Below, piece after piece: positions 33,489-46,900 of a stretch of DNA of 64,000 bases (positions are counted from its first letter, which is position 1; each line of letters starts with the position of its first letter). Below the pieces are notes generated by a model. The model had not been told where the DNA came from. It did not search any database and saw only the letters and a list, made by a program, of their open reading frames with translations. The stretch spans positions 78,001-142,000 of the forward strand of contig CM035324.1 in the NCBI GenBank assembly GCA_000497125.2. Direction: 5' to 3'. The translations under genes and the position numbers were made by a program. Origin of the DNA: Spironucleus salmonicida. Taxonomy: Eukaryota > Fornicata > Diplomonadida > Hexamitidae.

Positions 33489-34835
33489 TCACTCAGCAGT
33501 CATAACGCCAGAGCCGAACCTGACCTCGGAGCCCTTCTCGGCTTCGCTGCTCGCAGCGGGTGCAGAGCCGGTAAGGATCATCTGGATTTCCTCCTGGGTC
33601 TTGCCCTTCGTTTCAGGGGTGGTAAAGAGCAATACAGCGGTTGTGACTCCCATGACGATCAAATATGTAACGAAGGGAGACCATGCGGCAGCGTTGGTAA
33701 GAATTGGGAAGAGAACGACGACAAAGATGTTGGGGATGTAGTTGAAGCTGAGCAGGATTGAGGATAGGAGGGACTTGGCTTCAACGGGGAAGAGCTCGGA
33801 GGCGAAGACGAAGAAGATGGGACCGGGACCAACTTCGAATCCAATGATGAATATAACAGAAGCTGTAATGAGAAGGGCGGTGTTAGAGGTGGGGAGGATG
33901 TAGTTGATCATGAGAGCAACCTGTGCAGCGAAACAGACACCGACACCGCCGAAGAGAAGGATCTTGCGGCCGAGCTTCTCGATGAAGGCGAGGGCGCCGA
34001 GGGTAGCCACAAAGTTGACACCGTTGATAATGATGGAACCGAATACGGAAGACAAAGGATGGGTAGTGCCATCTGCATTCTTGAAGGTCTCCTTGAAGGT
34101 CTCAGTGGAATAGACGATAACGGCGTTGATACCGGTGCACTGCTGGTTGAGGCCGAGCATGACAGAGAGGATGAGGACCTTGAAGTACTTCTTCTCCTTG
34201 AACAAAAGCATGGGAGAGATTTCCTTCTCCTCTCTGGGCTTGACGTCAGGTACAAAGAAGAGCAAGACAAAGCCCATGAGAGGCCAGATCAGGGTGACGA
34301 TGAAGTTGATCCACCAACCGTTATAAGTATCTTGATAAGTACGGATGGCAAGTAAGACTAAGGAGGCAACCAAGATCCCAAGGGTGACGTTGAATTGGAA
34401 CATGACACCGAGGAGACCTCTCTTGCTGGCCTCAGCGTGCTCACCCACGATGATGATGCTGGGCTGCTAGAACAATACAACGAAGTAGCCTGCAAAAAGC
34501 CTCATAACCAGCCAGTAATAGACATTGAAAGGGATGCAGAGGAGAACATTGAAGATGGCAGCACCAGCAGCACCGACTAAGCCGGTCTTCTTGTAGCCTA
34601 GCCAGCTGACAATAGGAGCGAAGGTGAGAGAAGCTAAGAGGAAGCCTACCAGGGAGGCGATAGAGAGATAGGGTAGTAAAGTTTGCACGTCACCATCAGC
34701 GGCTGCAAAATTAGCTGAAGTGCCAATAGCCATATAGTAAAGTTTTATGATGTCAGAAGAAAAGTTTGCAATGGTGAAGCCGAGCGTCTCGGCGGCAAGC
34801 GATTGGATTGCGAACAGGATTCCGAATGAAACCAT
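33489..34835 (-). CDS. MFS sugar transporter, copy A (448 aa)
   Basis: Major facilitator superfamily, sugar-porter type; moves hexose or a related polyol across the plasma membrane. Minus-strand ATG 34835 (after CTTTCCATCAAA) to TGA 33489-33491 in GAG-TGA-A context. One internal TAG (near 34468) is Gln between VVLF and QPSII; the standard code would cut the protein in two there. About 12 membrane helices. Family signatures: QQCTGINAVIVYS in TM7, EKLGRKILLFGG after TM8, GPGPIFFVFASELFP in TM10 and PETKGKTQEE after TM12. The N-terminus (MVSFGILFAIQSLAAETLGF) starts inside TM1 with almost no cytosolic leader, shorter than usual. The C-terminal tail is acidic/Ser-rich. Near-identical to the copy at 55202-56548. 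Substrate not determinable by eye. Confidence 0.9.
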
Positions 34836-35459
34836 TTTGATGGAAAGATCTAAAATTTATAAATTAGGTAATCTTTGCCTTTCACATAGAGTAATGTGAT
34901 AGACGTAAAAATTACACTTAATATAAGTATTTGTTATTAAATACATTAGAGATATTATCGTTAGTTACAATACTTTTAAAAACTCATAAATTCTTGAAAT
35001 TAGTACATTTTAATACGTACCTAAAAATTCCTGAAAAAATAATAAACTATAATAAATAACTAAATATTAATAAATATGAAAACCAGATAAAACTAATTTT
35101 TAATTGTTAAAAAATAATTTTGTATATATATTAAAGCTAAAATAACTAATGAAAATTGTAAAATTATCTTAAAAATAGAAGATTGTAGTATTGTCATAAT
35201 AAATAATTTTATGTTAATGTGTAGATTACATAAATATATAAAATATCAACAAACATGTTGTAATTATATAATTTTCTTAGCCATTTTATACTGAATTATA
35301 TTAATAATGAATATAAACGTTAAATAAATTAACTTTTTCTATTCATTTATAAAAATATTAAATAGATCCAGTTATTCAAACTAATCAGAAAATATTTTTT
35401 TAATATTCAATTATATAATTCACTAATAAAACTCATTTATTTGTTAGTAAATTTTTATA
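34836..35459. other. AT-rich intergenic region
   Basis: Contains CTTTCCATCAAA (minus strand) right before the transporter start. The rest is AT-rich with no recognisable feature. Confidence 0.5.
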
Positions 35460-35735
35460 ATGAGCAACTACCGTTGGACTGAAGCAGATAAAACTATTTT
35501 ATGGAATGCGGTTAATGATTAGGGAAATTAATGGTTGAACATTTAAAAATTGTACTTTTCATAATTATCGGTAAACTAAGTCAAGTTTAAATTTTATTAC
35601 ATGAAAAGAAAGTTGGAAAATAAATCAGATCGCACAGATGATATAAAAGAGTTCATAGTTAACGAAAATGAGGTTCAATAAAAATCTAAATGTGACCTCA
35701 TAAATGATTTAATTGTCATTCTAGCTAATGAGTGA
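35460..35735 (+). CDS. Small Myb/SANT-like protein (91 aa)
   Basis: ATG 35460 to TGA 35733-35735 in GAG-TGA-T context. Residues ~3-52 fit a single SANT/Myb repeat. YRWTEADKTILWNAV is helix 1 with the first Trp; W..IQKLYF (with Trp in GNQWLNIQ) is helix 2; VNQVKFKFYYMKRKLE resembles the recognition helix. The classical third Trp is replaced by an aromatic. It is followed by a short polar tail. Likely DNA- or chromatin-binding. Tiny single-SANT proteins are frequent in diplomonads. TAA/TAG=Gln is used several times within the domain. Confidence 0.6.
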
Positions 35736-36273
35736 TAATGTTCATATTGATCTAATTTATAAAAAAATAGTCATAATTAATAATAAATTACTATATTTTA
35801 GTTAAAATTTTGGATAAATTCTTAATAATAGTTTGTTTCCGTTTATAAAATGTATTTATTCATCCTGTTTAGATTAACTCATATATTATTTATAAAATGC
35901 TGAATAATTTAATCTACAATACCTTTTTATTACACATAAAACTTGAGTTATATTCTTAATTTATTTGATTTTTATAAAAGTGAGTTGCTTTTATTCTGAA
36001 TACATAAGCATTTAATAAAAACAAAAATTGTAAAATACAAAAATTTCTATTAGATTATAATGATAAACTACGTCACATTATATTTATTTAATTTTTACAG
36101 TTAAAATTAATTAAAAAATAGTATAAGTAATTTTATGAATAATTCTATGAGAATTATAACACGTATAATCGTCGTTCATTCGATTTTATTTAAAGCTTAG
36201 CTATATTATCTATTTAATAACGTCTATTAAGGATAATATTTTAAGTTATCTAAGAGATAGTAATATATAGGTT
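35736..36273. other. AT-rich intergenic region
   Basis: AT-rich; open frames here lack protein character. Confidence 0.5.
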
Positions 36274-36594
36274 ATGCTATATCCAGAAACCTACCTTAGC
36301 ATAACTGAACAATTTGATGAATAAAATCTTAAATCTGTTCAAGATTCTATTGAACTGCTTTAGTTTACTATATCGATTGGTTTATATTAACTTGAATTAT
36401 ACCAATATAAACTACTATAATTAATAAAGAGATCTTAGACAATAAGATTTATCGTTTAGTCCTTTCTTTAAAATTCGTTATATTATTATTAGTATTAGAA
36501 AGTAATTTTTGCATCACAAAGTTTAGTATATATAATGCATTATTTAAGTTGCATAAAAGATAAATCCAAAAGTGTACTATTTTAGTATTTTTGA
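36274..36594 (+). CDS. Unrecognised 106-aa candidate
   Basis: ATG 36274 to TGA 36592-36594. The translation begins MLYPETYLSITEQFDEQNLK and continues with Leu/Gln/Tyr-rich helical stretches (IGLYQLELYQYKLLQLIKR). More protein-like at the start than random AT, with many TAA/TAG=Gln. No family recognised. The frame is open upstream without another ATG. Confidence 0.4.
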
Positions 36595-37269
36595 TACGAC
36601 CTTATATAATTTCAAAAAATTTAAATAAACATACTATATAATAAATAATATTTTCATGTATTTTAGATTTTTGAATTAAATATTCATGTTTTAATATTTT
36701 AACTAGTTAATAATACTAACAATAACTTAATCTTAAAGTAAAACCTGACTATAGTTTTGTTTATTCTCAAAATTATTTTGACTTCATTCAAACATATCTA
36801 AAGTAAGAAGTAGAGATATAATCATTTATATTCTAATTTAGTAATTTTTATCCATAAAATTAAGTTAATATTAGCTTAAAATTTAGAAAACCTAAATTTC
36901 CGATTTTATTCTAAATTAATTTACTAAATAAGATTATTTAAAAATAATCAAGCAAATATTTATGTAAAACAAAGGATGAACATGCATTACTTATTATGAT
37001 ACTGCAGATTAGTTAAAGTAAAATTAGTAATTAATAATAATATTATAACAAAATTTAGATAAATTATTACAAACATATATAATCTTATTGAAACTGATAT
37101 ATTATATAGTAGTGAATAATGAAATCACTAATGGTAAATTCGCCAAATGCAGGATAAAGAAATGTGAAAAAATAATTTTTGATAGTTTTCACTATCTATA
37201 ATTAGTAAATTAAGTAAGTATTGTTAATTTTGTAATATTAAGATTAAGAGAATACACTGATAATTAGAT
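36595..37269. other. AT-rich intergenic region
   Basis: Nothing recognised. Confidence 0.5.
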
Positions 37270-37428
37270 ATGATACTAAAGATGTATAGCGCTAAAGAGT
37301 TCACTTTAAGCAAAACTAAGTAATATATTTGTAATTATAAATATTGTAAAGATTCTTCAATACTTGATCAAATTATATATAGAATTTATACAGTTAAACT
37401 TAGCTAGTTCAATAAAATGAATAATTGA
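37270..37428 (+). CDS. Very small candidate (52 aa)
   Basis: ATG 37270 to TGA 37426-37428. The sequence KEFTLSKTKQYICNYKYCKD, followed by a helical Ile/Tyr-rich end, looks modestly protein-like. No homology; low confidence. Confidence 0.2.
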
Positions 37429-37943
37429 AAAGATTAAACGCAAATCAAAATGCATTAGAAGTAATTTGTGAAAATCAATTAATAAATATGTTAATGTGTA
37501 ATGTTTCATATATTTCTATAACAAAAAACTACTGTTAAAATTTGTATATTTAAATGAGATGAAAACAGTAAACCTCTGAACAAAACCATTTTTCGGTTAA
37601 AATACTGATATAAAGTTATCTAACTAATTTCATAAAAAATTTATTACATTAACTTAAGTACAGATATAAATATAAAGATGATGATATTTAAAGGAACATT
37701 GTAACAATGATGTAAATAAATAATAGGATATAATCATGAGATTTAATTACTTTATTAACTCTGCAGTATAATTTTTATTCTGATAAAACCTAAAGTTAAA
37801 ATATAATTTTTATAACAAACCTTCATAATGGAGCGGTTAATTTAATACTTTATATGATTTGATACTTATAATTAACGGTGAGTAAACCATATTATTATAT
37901 AGAAATATAATAATTTTTTCACCATTTCACATTCTCCGCAAAA
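37429..37943. promoter_or_regulatory. Spacer and upstream region of the dynein gene
   Basis: AT-rich. Just before the dynein start is TTCTCCGCAAAA directly abutting ATG, the same element as before several other genes here. Promoter/initiator function is inferred. Confidence 0.45.
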
Positions 37944-40900
37944 ATGTCTAATTCTCCATCACGTAAGGCAAATGAGATTGGTGTATTTTAGAATCCGTAA
38001 TCGCCTTCAAAGCCTCTTCTTTAGCTACCTAAATCACGCGGTTAACATAGTCCTTTCCGTGAGGCATAGCATTAGTCTAAGGACAAGTTCAGACACCCTA
38101 CAAAGTTGGTTACTAGGTAAAAACCTTAAATTCCTACACCAATACAGTTTTAAGATCAATAAACATAGCAGCTTAACAATATGAATGCTAGCTCACTCTA
38201 GCATAACAATGATTTGAATTCTACTCATTTGAGTACGTAATAGTAAAACATAAATGAGACTCCTCATAGTTAAGTAGAAGCTACAATTCCTATTATACCT
38301 CAGTAATAGAGAAGTTAGCTAGCCTCTCAAATTCTACATTTCATGTCAAATCCACAGATTTATATTAATTTTATTACTTAGAGTAATGAATTACCTCGTT
38401 CAATTGCACTTGAGAGGAAAAGACGTGAATTAGCTCAAATTGATATTATAGATCAAATTATGGCTAATAATCCTAATACAAATCTTTAGAACCTTTAGTT
38501 TTATGATGATGAAACTTATACTACAAAATCTATTTCTTAGTGGATGAAAGAAACTAAAGAAGTAGTTATTTATGATGCAAATCGCGGTGAAGAACGTACC
38601 GTAAAAGGACTTTATGGATAATGCTATATAAATAATTCATGGGAGCAATGTGTAGTAATCGGCATAAAGGGAGAAAAACTCTTAGTATATTTGAAATCTA
38701 ATAATAGCGTTAAATATCTCATTTACAAAATTTACGTTTTTATTTGGGGAGAAGATCCTCGTGTTTACGCATAAAGAATTTAAAATGCATAAATTCAAAA
38801 AAGCCTGGACGAATCGTTAATGCGCTATTTTTCTTGTGTAGAGAACATGCCATTAAACGGTTTAGTAGAGTTCTAATGGGCAGAAAATGTAAGATTTAAG
38901 TCAAATGTAATGATTCAAGGAAAGACAATCTTAGGCCTCAACGACCAACAGTATTAAGATATTTAGAGCGATGTTAAAAAATAAATTGATTAACAAATCG
39001 TTGAAATTTAAAATTTATTCTCAACTTGTTAAAATCAGATTTTATTTAATATTTCCCTTAATAAATAGCCAAGTTTGATAATCGAAATGCAACTAGAACA
39101 GGCAGTAGAAAAGCTACAAGATAATTATTGTGTATTATTTAACAATATACAGAAAAGTACATATCCTTATTATTACATGATAAGTAACTAGTAGTTTGGT
39201 ACCACTTATGATGAAGTTACCTTTAACGTTAAATAATTTTTATAGGCAAAAATGGTTGAAACTAAGCAAGTTTTAGCATTCAACTCATTTTTTACATCCG
39301 TTAATGCCATTTAAGCATTATTTATTGCTAAAAATGAAGCTGAAAAATTAGTTAGTTATTAAATTAACTAATAGGCTATTAGTATTAATTCGGTCGCTGA
39401 ATCATATTATGAGATCGAAAATTTAACATTTGATTAATTATAATACAACACTTCATTGTATCATTTATTGGTTAAGAGCACTTGTCCCGTAATTAGTGTT
39501 TTACAGAAGGTATACAATGTAGAAGAATTTAAAACCTTATAATTAAATCACTAGAAATCACTTAAAAATTATTTAGAAGAAAGCTGGATAATTTCACTTA
39601 AAAACTAACTTTTAGAAGTTTTGAAAGGTAGTGGAAAAGGTCATTTTAACGTTTAAGTAAAGAGTAAAAACGTTTATATGAACTCAAAGTTAAGAAAATT
39701 AGTTCTCAGAATTATTTATTTATTAAATGATTCTATGAGAAGCTTAGTTCTTAATAGTGTTTAACAGTACGTTTAATTTTTCAAAATTAATTCAGAGTGG
39801 AAGGTCAAATGTATTGACAGTTAAAAAGTGATAGTGGAACATGCTGATAATTCTTTCAATAGCGAAGATGTAGAAAACGCATTGACCTGTTATAGATATC
39901 CAATTTTCAGTATTAATATCACAATCGATGACAAGATTATCGGAAATGACGATAAGATGATATTGGATAGATTAGAATAAACTTTCATTTACGGTATTTC
40001 ACCTTTAACAGAGGAAAAAGACATGGAAAGCAGTGAAAGCGAACAAGATCATGGAGAAGCTGATTCTGACCCAGAAGGCGATAATGCTGAGAAGAAGGAA
40101 AATGCAGTAGAGTAAAAAATAGTGTCTAAACCTAAAGCTTAACAAGCTTAAAAGCAAGATAAGGTTTAAGAAGTGTAATACGTTAAGTCATTGGCATTTT
40201 CTAATTAGCTCTAAGACTTTATTTCAGCAGTAATGCTTACCTTTGACAATGGTTTGAAGAGTGTATCCTCTATTCCAGATATTGAGCCAATGCTCCTAAT
40301 TGCAATTGTGTAGTCTGAAAAAACTTATATTTGCCCTCCCGAACCAACCGAAGATGTTTTTAAAGAAGCAAGAATTGCTATTGAGTAATATGTTACTAAG
40401 ATGTATGGATTCTTACCAGACTACATCAAACAGTTTAACAAGTATAAGGAGATTATTCTGACGGATAATGAGAAACTTATCGCTACCATTAAATATAGAG
40501 CTGAGATGTACTTATAATCTTAAAAGGAAGATGTTAAGCAAAACGAAGAGGAAGAAGTGCCAGATGTTTCATAAGTTATGTTGTAAGCAATTGAAAACAC
40601 AACCCCTTTAGACCCTGATGGCCTTAAAGCACTGGTTCATTAAAAGTTAGCTTAGGCCAAGTAAATATAGATTGAAATACCGGAGGCAGTCCATGTAGGC
40701 GCATTTTTGGTCAAAAACTAGGCACTAAGAAACTATTTATCATAGAAGCTGTAGACACAAGCCGAGCTTATCTAATAGATTATCATAGAAATTGCCTCTA
40801 AAAAGGCTGTTATGATTGGTACTGTATTTAATAACTTAAACAGAAAATTAAACCATAAATCTAAAAGTATAGAAGAGGTAATTAAAATCGAAGAATTCCT

Positions 40901-43900
40901 TAAGAATAAGCTGGATTCTGTTTTAACAACCATGAAAGGTAATATCAGCATCATGAATCAGTATTATTCAATTTTAGATGAATTGTTACTACAACAACCA
41001 GCTCAGGTTATTGCTTAAAGATTCAAGACTGCTGGATATCCTCGCGATATTAATATTCTTTATAAGGAAACTTCCACTATTATTGAATCAGATAAAGTTA
41101 AATTTAGGGATCAGCAAAACCACGAACAGCTTACTTTGGTTAAGGAAATCGATACTTCTACCCGAAATGCTCAGAATTTCCCTCACAAATTCTTAAAAAT
41201 CGATGATTACAAGCTGGCGAATGAAGAAGCTGAGCGCTTAGGACGTTAAATGAAGAGAATGTACGAAAAATCGAAGGTTATTAATAAGAGAGAAAGTCTA
41301 CTTCTTTAACAACAGACGGATTATTCAGCTCTTGATATCACAATCAAAGAGTTTGAACCTATATAGACTATCTGGCGTTGTATGGCCGAGTTCAAACAAC
41401 TTAGTAATAAAATTATGTCTGAAGATTTCCGTCTAATTAACGGTGAGAAAACTCAAAATCAAATTGATATAGCTCTTAAAAACGTGCAGAAGAGCATTAG
41501 GTTGATTAAGGAAGAGAACGAGTAGGTAAGAAATATTGGTGAGTAAATTAAGCAAGAAATTGTAGAGTTTAAGAAGCATTTGCCTTTACTCTGCGCACTC
41601 AGAAATCCAGGTTTAAGAAAGAGACATTGGATTAAGATATCTAAAGAAACTGGATGCAATTTGTAGCATTTACGCTACATCAATGGCATTGAGCTCAAGA
41701 AATTCAACTCCAAGGACGACGAAGAAAAATCAGAAACTGACTATCACGATATGACTGTCGAATAAATCGAAGAACTTAATAAACAACCAGTAAACTTCAC
41801 ATTTAAATAGGCATTAGAAGAGTTCTAGCTTTAAAGCGGTACAAAGCTTTAGAAAATTCTTCAGATATCAGAAGTAGCCACTAAAGAATTCTAGCTCGAA
41901 CACATCATTTTAACCCTTGAAAACACCTATAAAACAGTAAATTTCAACCTTGTTCCTTACAACAACTCTGATTCATACATCCTGAAACAACTAGATGAAA
42001 TCATCCAATAACTTGACGATAACATATCTTTAGTCCAGTAAATCGCATTTTCGCCTTTCAAGAAATATTTCGAAGAAATAATCGCATCTTGGGAGTTCAA
42101 GCTTACACTCACAAGCGAAATCATCGACATCTGGGTCCAACTTCAGCAATCTTGGCTCTATTTAGAGCCTATTTTCTCGTCCCCAGATATCTCAAAACAG
42201 CTCCCTACAGAATCGAAAATCTTCAAGCAAACCGATCAATTCTATAGAAAGTTCATGCAGAACACACAGAAAATCTTAAATGTCATTAAAATCACGACAG
42301 AAACCGACAAATTATTGCACAAATTGACAGAAAATGCAAAATAGCTGGAAATTGTCCAAAAAGGCCTTGCAGAGTACTTAGAAACCAAGAGAATTGCATT
42401 CCCGCGTTTCTACTTCCTCTCGGACGAGGAGCTCCTTTCCATTCTCTCGAACACCAAAAACCCAACTTCTGTCCAACCCTTCCTCCGGTCTTGTTTCGAG
42501 AACGTTGGAAGGCTCAAATTCGTTGAAGAACGCGAATTTGAGATAGTTTCTATGACGTCCCACGAGGGCGAAATTGTTTAATTCGTCAATGGAGTGGTGC
42601 CTTCTGGAAATGTCGAAAATTGGATGCTGACGCTCGAAAAGCAAATTCTGAAAACCGTCAAAATCCGAACCGTCGAAATGCTCATTTTGTACCTAAAATA
42701 AGTCAGCAAAGACGGTATTTCAGGGCGTGCGAATTGGGTTAAAAGCAGCTTCAGCTAGGGAGTCAATATCGTTAATTAGCTGAATTTCGCGAATGATACC
42801 GATTGGGCCATTGTTGGTGGCTATTTAGAGAAATATCGAGATCTGTTAGAGAAACAACTCGATTTGATGACTAATTTGGTCAGAAACGGGCTGAATAAAC
42901 AGGAAAGTAAGTGTTTTAGCAGCGTTTTGACATATGATGTGTTTTAAAGAGATCAAATCCAGGAATTGATCAACCAGAGAGTCAGTTAAGTCGGCGATTT
43001 CAACTGGGCAAAGCACCCTAAGCATTTCTGCAATTTGGACAGCTTTTACGAGCAAAGTATCATCGGCTGCGAGGAAAATTACATGGATAAAGCAGGATTC
43101 GAAAAAGCTGCTTACTTAGAAAAAATAGAGCAAATTTGCGAAGACGCGGTCAAATTAGACACTAATTTCACCATTACGTTCAATCAAGTCATCAGCTCGC
43201 TTCCCTATTAGTTCGAGTACTTAGGCAACACGCCAAGGCTAGTTATTACTCCGTTAACGCTGAAAATCTACTCCACAATCGCGCAGAGTCAGACACTGTA
43301 CAAGTTTTCGTCAGCTTCTGGACCCGCTGGTTCAGGCAAAACTGAGACTTCCAAACAAACGACAAACAAGGAATTCGGTCTCGTTTGCGTCGTTTTCAAC
43401 TGCTCTGAGGGTCTCGATTTGATTGGAATCCGTCGAATGCTCTCAGGCGTTATCTCATCGGGCGGCTGCCTGATCATGGACGAAATCAACAGATTGAGTC
43501 TGGATGTCCTCTCAGTTTTCGCCCAAATGGTTCTTTCGGTCCAAAGAGGGCTCTAAATGTGCGGCGGCTCAATCGTCAAACCACCAGTTTCCGAGTTCGG
43601 AAAGCCGGCTGCCCATATTTAGAACGTGAAAATCAACTTCGAAGGTGTCGAATTGACGCTTCAATCGACGGCAATTGTCATTATCACGTAGAATCCGAAC
43701 TACTCTGGTCGTCAGAAGCTACCGGCAAACTTGGTAGCTTTGTTCCGTGCCGTGTCCGTCATGGTGCCTAATTACATGAAAATCTGTCAAATTAGACTCT
43801 ATTCGTTCGGGTTCAACAAGGCGACCAGTTTAGCTCAAAAGGCGACTTCTGTGTTCAAACTTTGCTCGGAACAACTCTCTTTGTAGTCATGGTACGATTA

Positions 43901-46900
43901 CGGTATGAGAGCTATCAATTCGACTATTTAGGCCGCTGGAAACATCAGATAAGAGCTCGGAAACTTCTGTATTTAGTCTGAGGATTTGATTCCTCAGGTC
44001 GACGGAAAACCCGATAATAGGTATTACACCGAAGATCAGATCGTTTTACGGGCTATTACAGAGGTCAATTTGCCAAAATTCTTGGCTGCAGATGCGTTCT
44101 TGTTTAGCAATATTTTGAAGGATCTGTTCCCTGGCGTTTCTCAACCTTTTATAGATTATCAGAAACTTATTTCCGAGCTATAGGTAGTTTTGCGCTCTAA
44201 ATAACACAAATTCTTGCAACCAGAACCTACTTTTATCAGTAAAATTGTTGATTTGTACATGACTATTAATTTAAGGCATGGGTTGATGACATTAGGGCCA
44301 GCTTGTTCTGGAAAAACGGAGTCATTATACACTTTAGAGACAACTATGAACAGGCTGAATAAGCGTGAATTGGATGAGAAAATGGTCAAGTTCAACAAAT
44401 TATTAAAGCAGAACCCTGACTTACCAATTGCAGAGATGTCCACTTATATTTAAGAGGATTTCAACTTCATGAAATATTTCATTTCTAGAATCAATCCAAA
44501 GTCCATCACAATGGATCAACTGTTCGGTTAATTTGATGCAGTTTCCAAAGAATGGTAGGATGGTATTTTAAGTACTCAGATTAGAACAGCAGTTGGTGAT
44601 TATAACAAACATCAGTTTTGGATTGAAAACGAATTATACAATGAAAACTTCCAGTCTGACAGCGTACCAACAATATCAGATGTTAACCCATTAGTTTTCC
44701 TATAAAAATCTAACTTCACAAGATAAATTTGTTTATCTTGCGGTTATATTGACTCTCTCTGGATTGAGTCCCTTAACACGGTTTTAGATGACTCAAAACG
44801 TCTTTGTTTGAACTCTGGTGAGATCATTGCTTTATCGCCAGTTATGAACTTGGTTTTCAATATGGATTCCGTTGCGGAGGCCTCTCCAGCTACAATTTCA
44901 CGATGTGGAATGCTTTATTATGAGAGTTTGAACATAATTACCGTAGGTGGAACTAAACTTGAAAATGGCGAGCTGGTCATGGGTGGAACATTAAAATTAG
45001 ATAATTATATCTAAACATATTTAGACCGGTTGCCTGATCAGTTAAGAATAAATAATGTTGACTTAAGTAAAATTGGCGAAATTAGTAAAAATTTCGAGAC
45101 AAAATACGGTATCACCGAAGACTATTGCAGTATTTCTCAAACAATTAAGCGCCTTTCAGATACCTATATCGCATAGTCTATTGCATACTTGAAATATAAC
45201 TGTATGATGAACTAGGAGATTTTAGATGCAAACTTAGTGCTCAGTCTTTACAAACTACTTGACTGCTTCATAGCTGAGCTTAAAAAGAACGACTTTGGAT
45301 ATTATGAATAATATCAGATTATTATGTTCGAAAAATACCTTGACAAGTTCTTCTTCTTCTCGCTCATTTGGAGTGTTGGAGCAGTTATCGGCGACGAAGA
45401 ATCTAGACTATTATTCAGTAATTGGCTTAAGAGCTAGATAATTAAAAATAATGACTTGAAAGATTTACCTTTTAGCGAATAGTTAGTTTTCGATTATCAG
45501 TTCGTTTACACAGGCTTTTGCGATCTTAAAGACTAGGTTAATGTGATGATAAACGAAGGTAACGATGTAGAAGAAGGATTAAAAGAACTTGTTCAATAAA
45601 ATTGGAAACCTTGGGGATGGGATGTTTTAGGAGACTTAGATGTCAACTAGTTAGTGCTCAAAGGAAATAAGAATCCAGATGCACTTTAAAATATTAATCT
45701 ACTGGAAACTATTATTCCTACACCAAACAACATCAATTAGACTTACATAATTCAGAAATTACTTTCTAACAACCATCATCTTTTAATTGTTGGCCCTACA
45801 GGATCTGGCAAAACTCAAATCATTAAGAATTACCTACTAAATTCTCCAGATGCTAGCTATCAGGTACCTATTTCTACTACATTTTCGGCTAATACCTAAG
45901 CTAATGATTTGATGCGTTTCATCGATCAAAAGTTAGAGAAACGTCGCAGGGGTGTTTTTGGACCTCCTGCTGGAAAGAAGTATGCACTGTATATCGATGA
46001 TTTGAATATGCCTATGAAAGAAAAGTACGGTTGTATTAACTCCCACGAACTTATCCGCTAGCTTATTTCTCATGGTGGTTGGTATGATTTAAAAGAAATT
46101 ACGTTCAAACAGATTATCGACACAAATGTCATCTGCTCCATGTGCCCTGTTGGCGGTGCCAGAAATGCTGTTAACTAACGACTTGTAAGGCATTTCAACG
46201 TCATCAACTTCCTAGAGCTCAATAATACTCAACTAGACATGATTTTCTCACAGATAGTCAATTTTTGGACCGAAAAAAGCTTCGACAAGGAAGTTATCGG
46301 TGAGGCTCCATTTGAGGTAATCAAATCGACACTGGCCTCGTTCATCGACTCAGAATTAAACATTTACAACGAAACCAAATTGCAGCTTCTCCCAACGCCA
46401 TCAAAAATGCACTATACGTTCAATCTCCGCGACTACTCGAAAGTATTCCAAGGCCTGCTAATGGTCGACCCATAATTCATTTATTTGGACGGAAAAACCT
46501 CGAAAGAGACCTCTCAGATAACGATAAATTCACCAGAAGACATCAAACGCAATCTGCAAGAGCTATTTATCCACGAAAATCTTCGCGTTTACTACGACCG
46601 TTTAATCGACGACAAGGACCAGGATTTCTTTGTTTCCACTCTAAAGAAGAACATCGACCAGTCACTTCTCCAAAGCACAGACTTTGGCACCTTGATTTTC
46701 GGTGATTTCATCCAAAATTTCTCCATCAAAAACTACTAAAAACAAGACGATTTGGTCCAAATGAAGCAGAAATTGAACTCAGTTTTAGTAGAATACAGCG
46801 ATTACACACAGCAACCGAGCGATTTGGTGCTCTTTACGTCTGCAATTCAGCATTTGGCCAGAATCGTCAGAATCTTGAGACAACCAAATTCGAACCTTTT

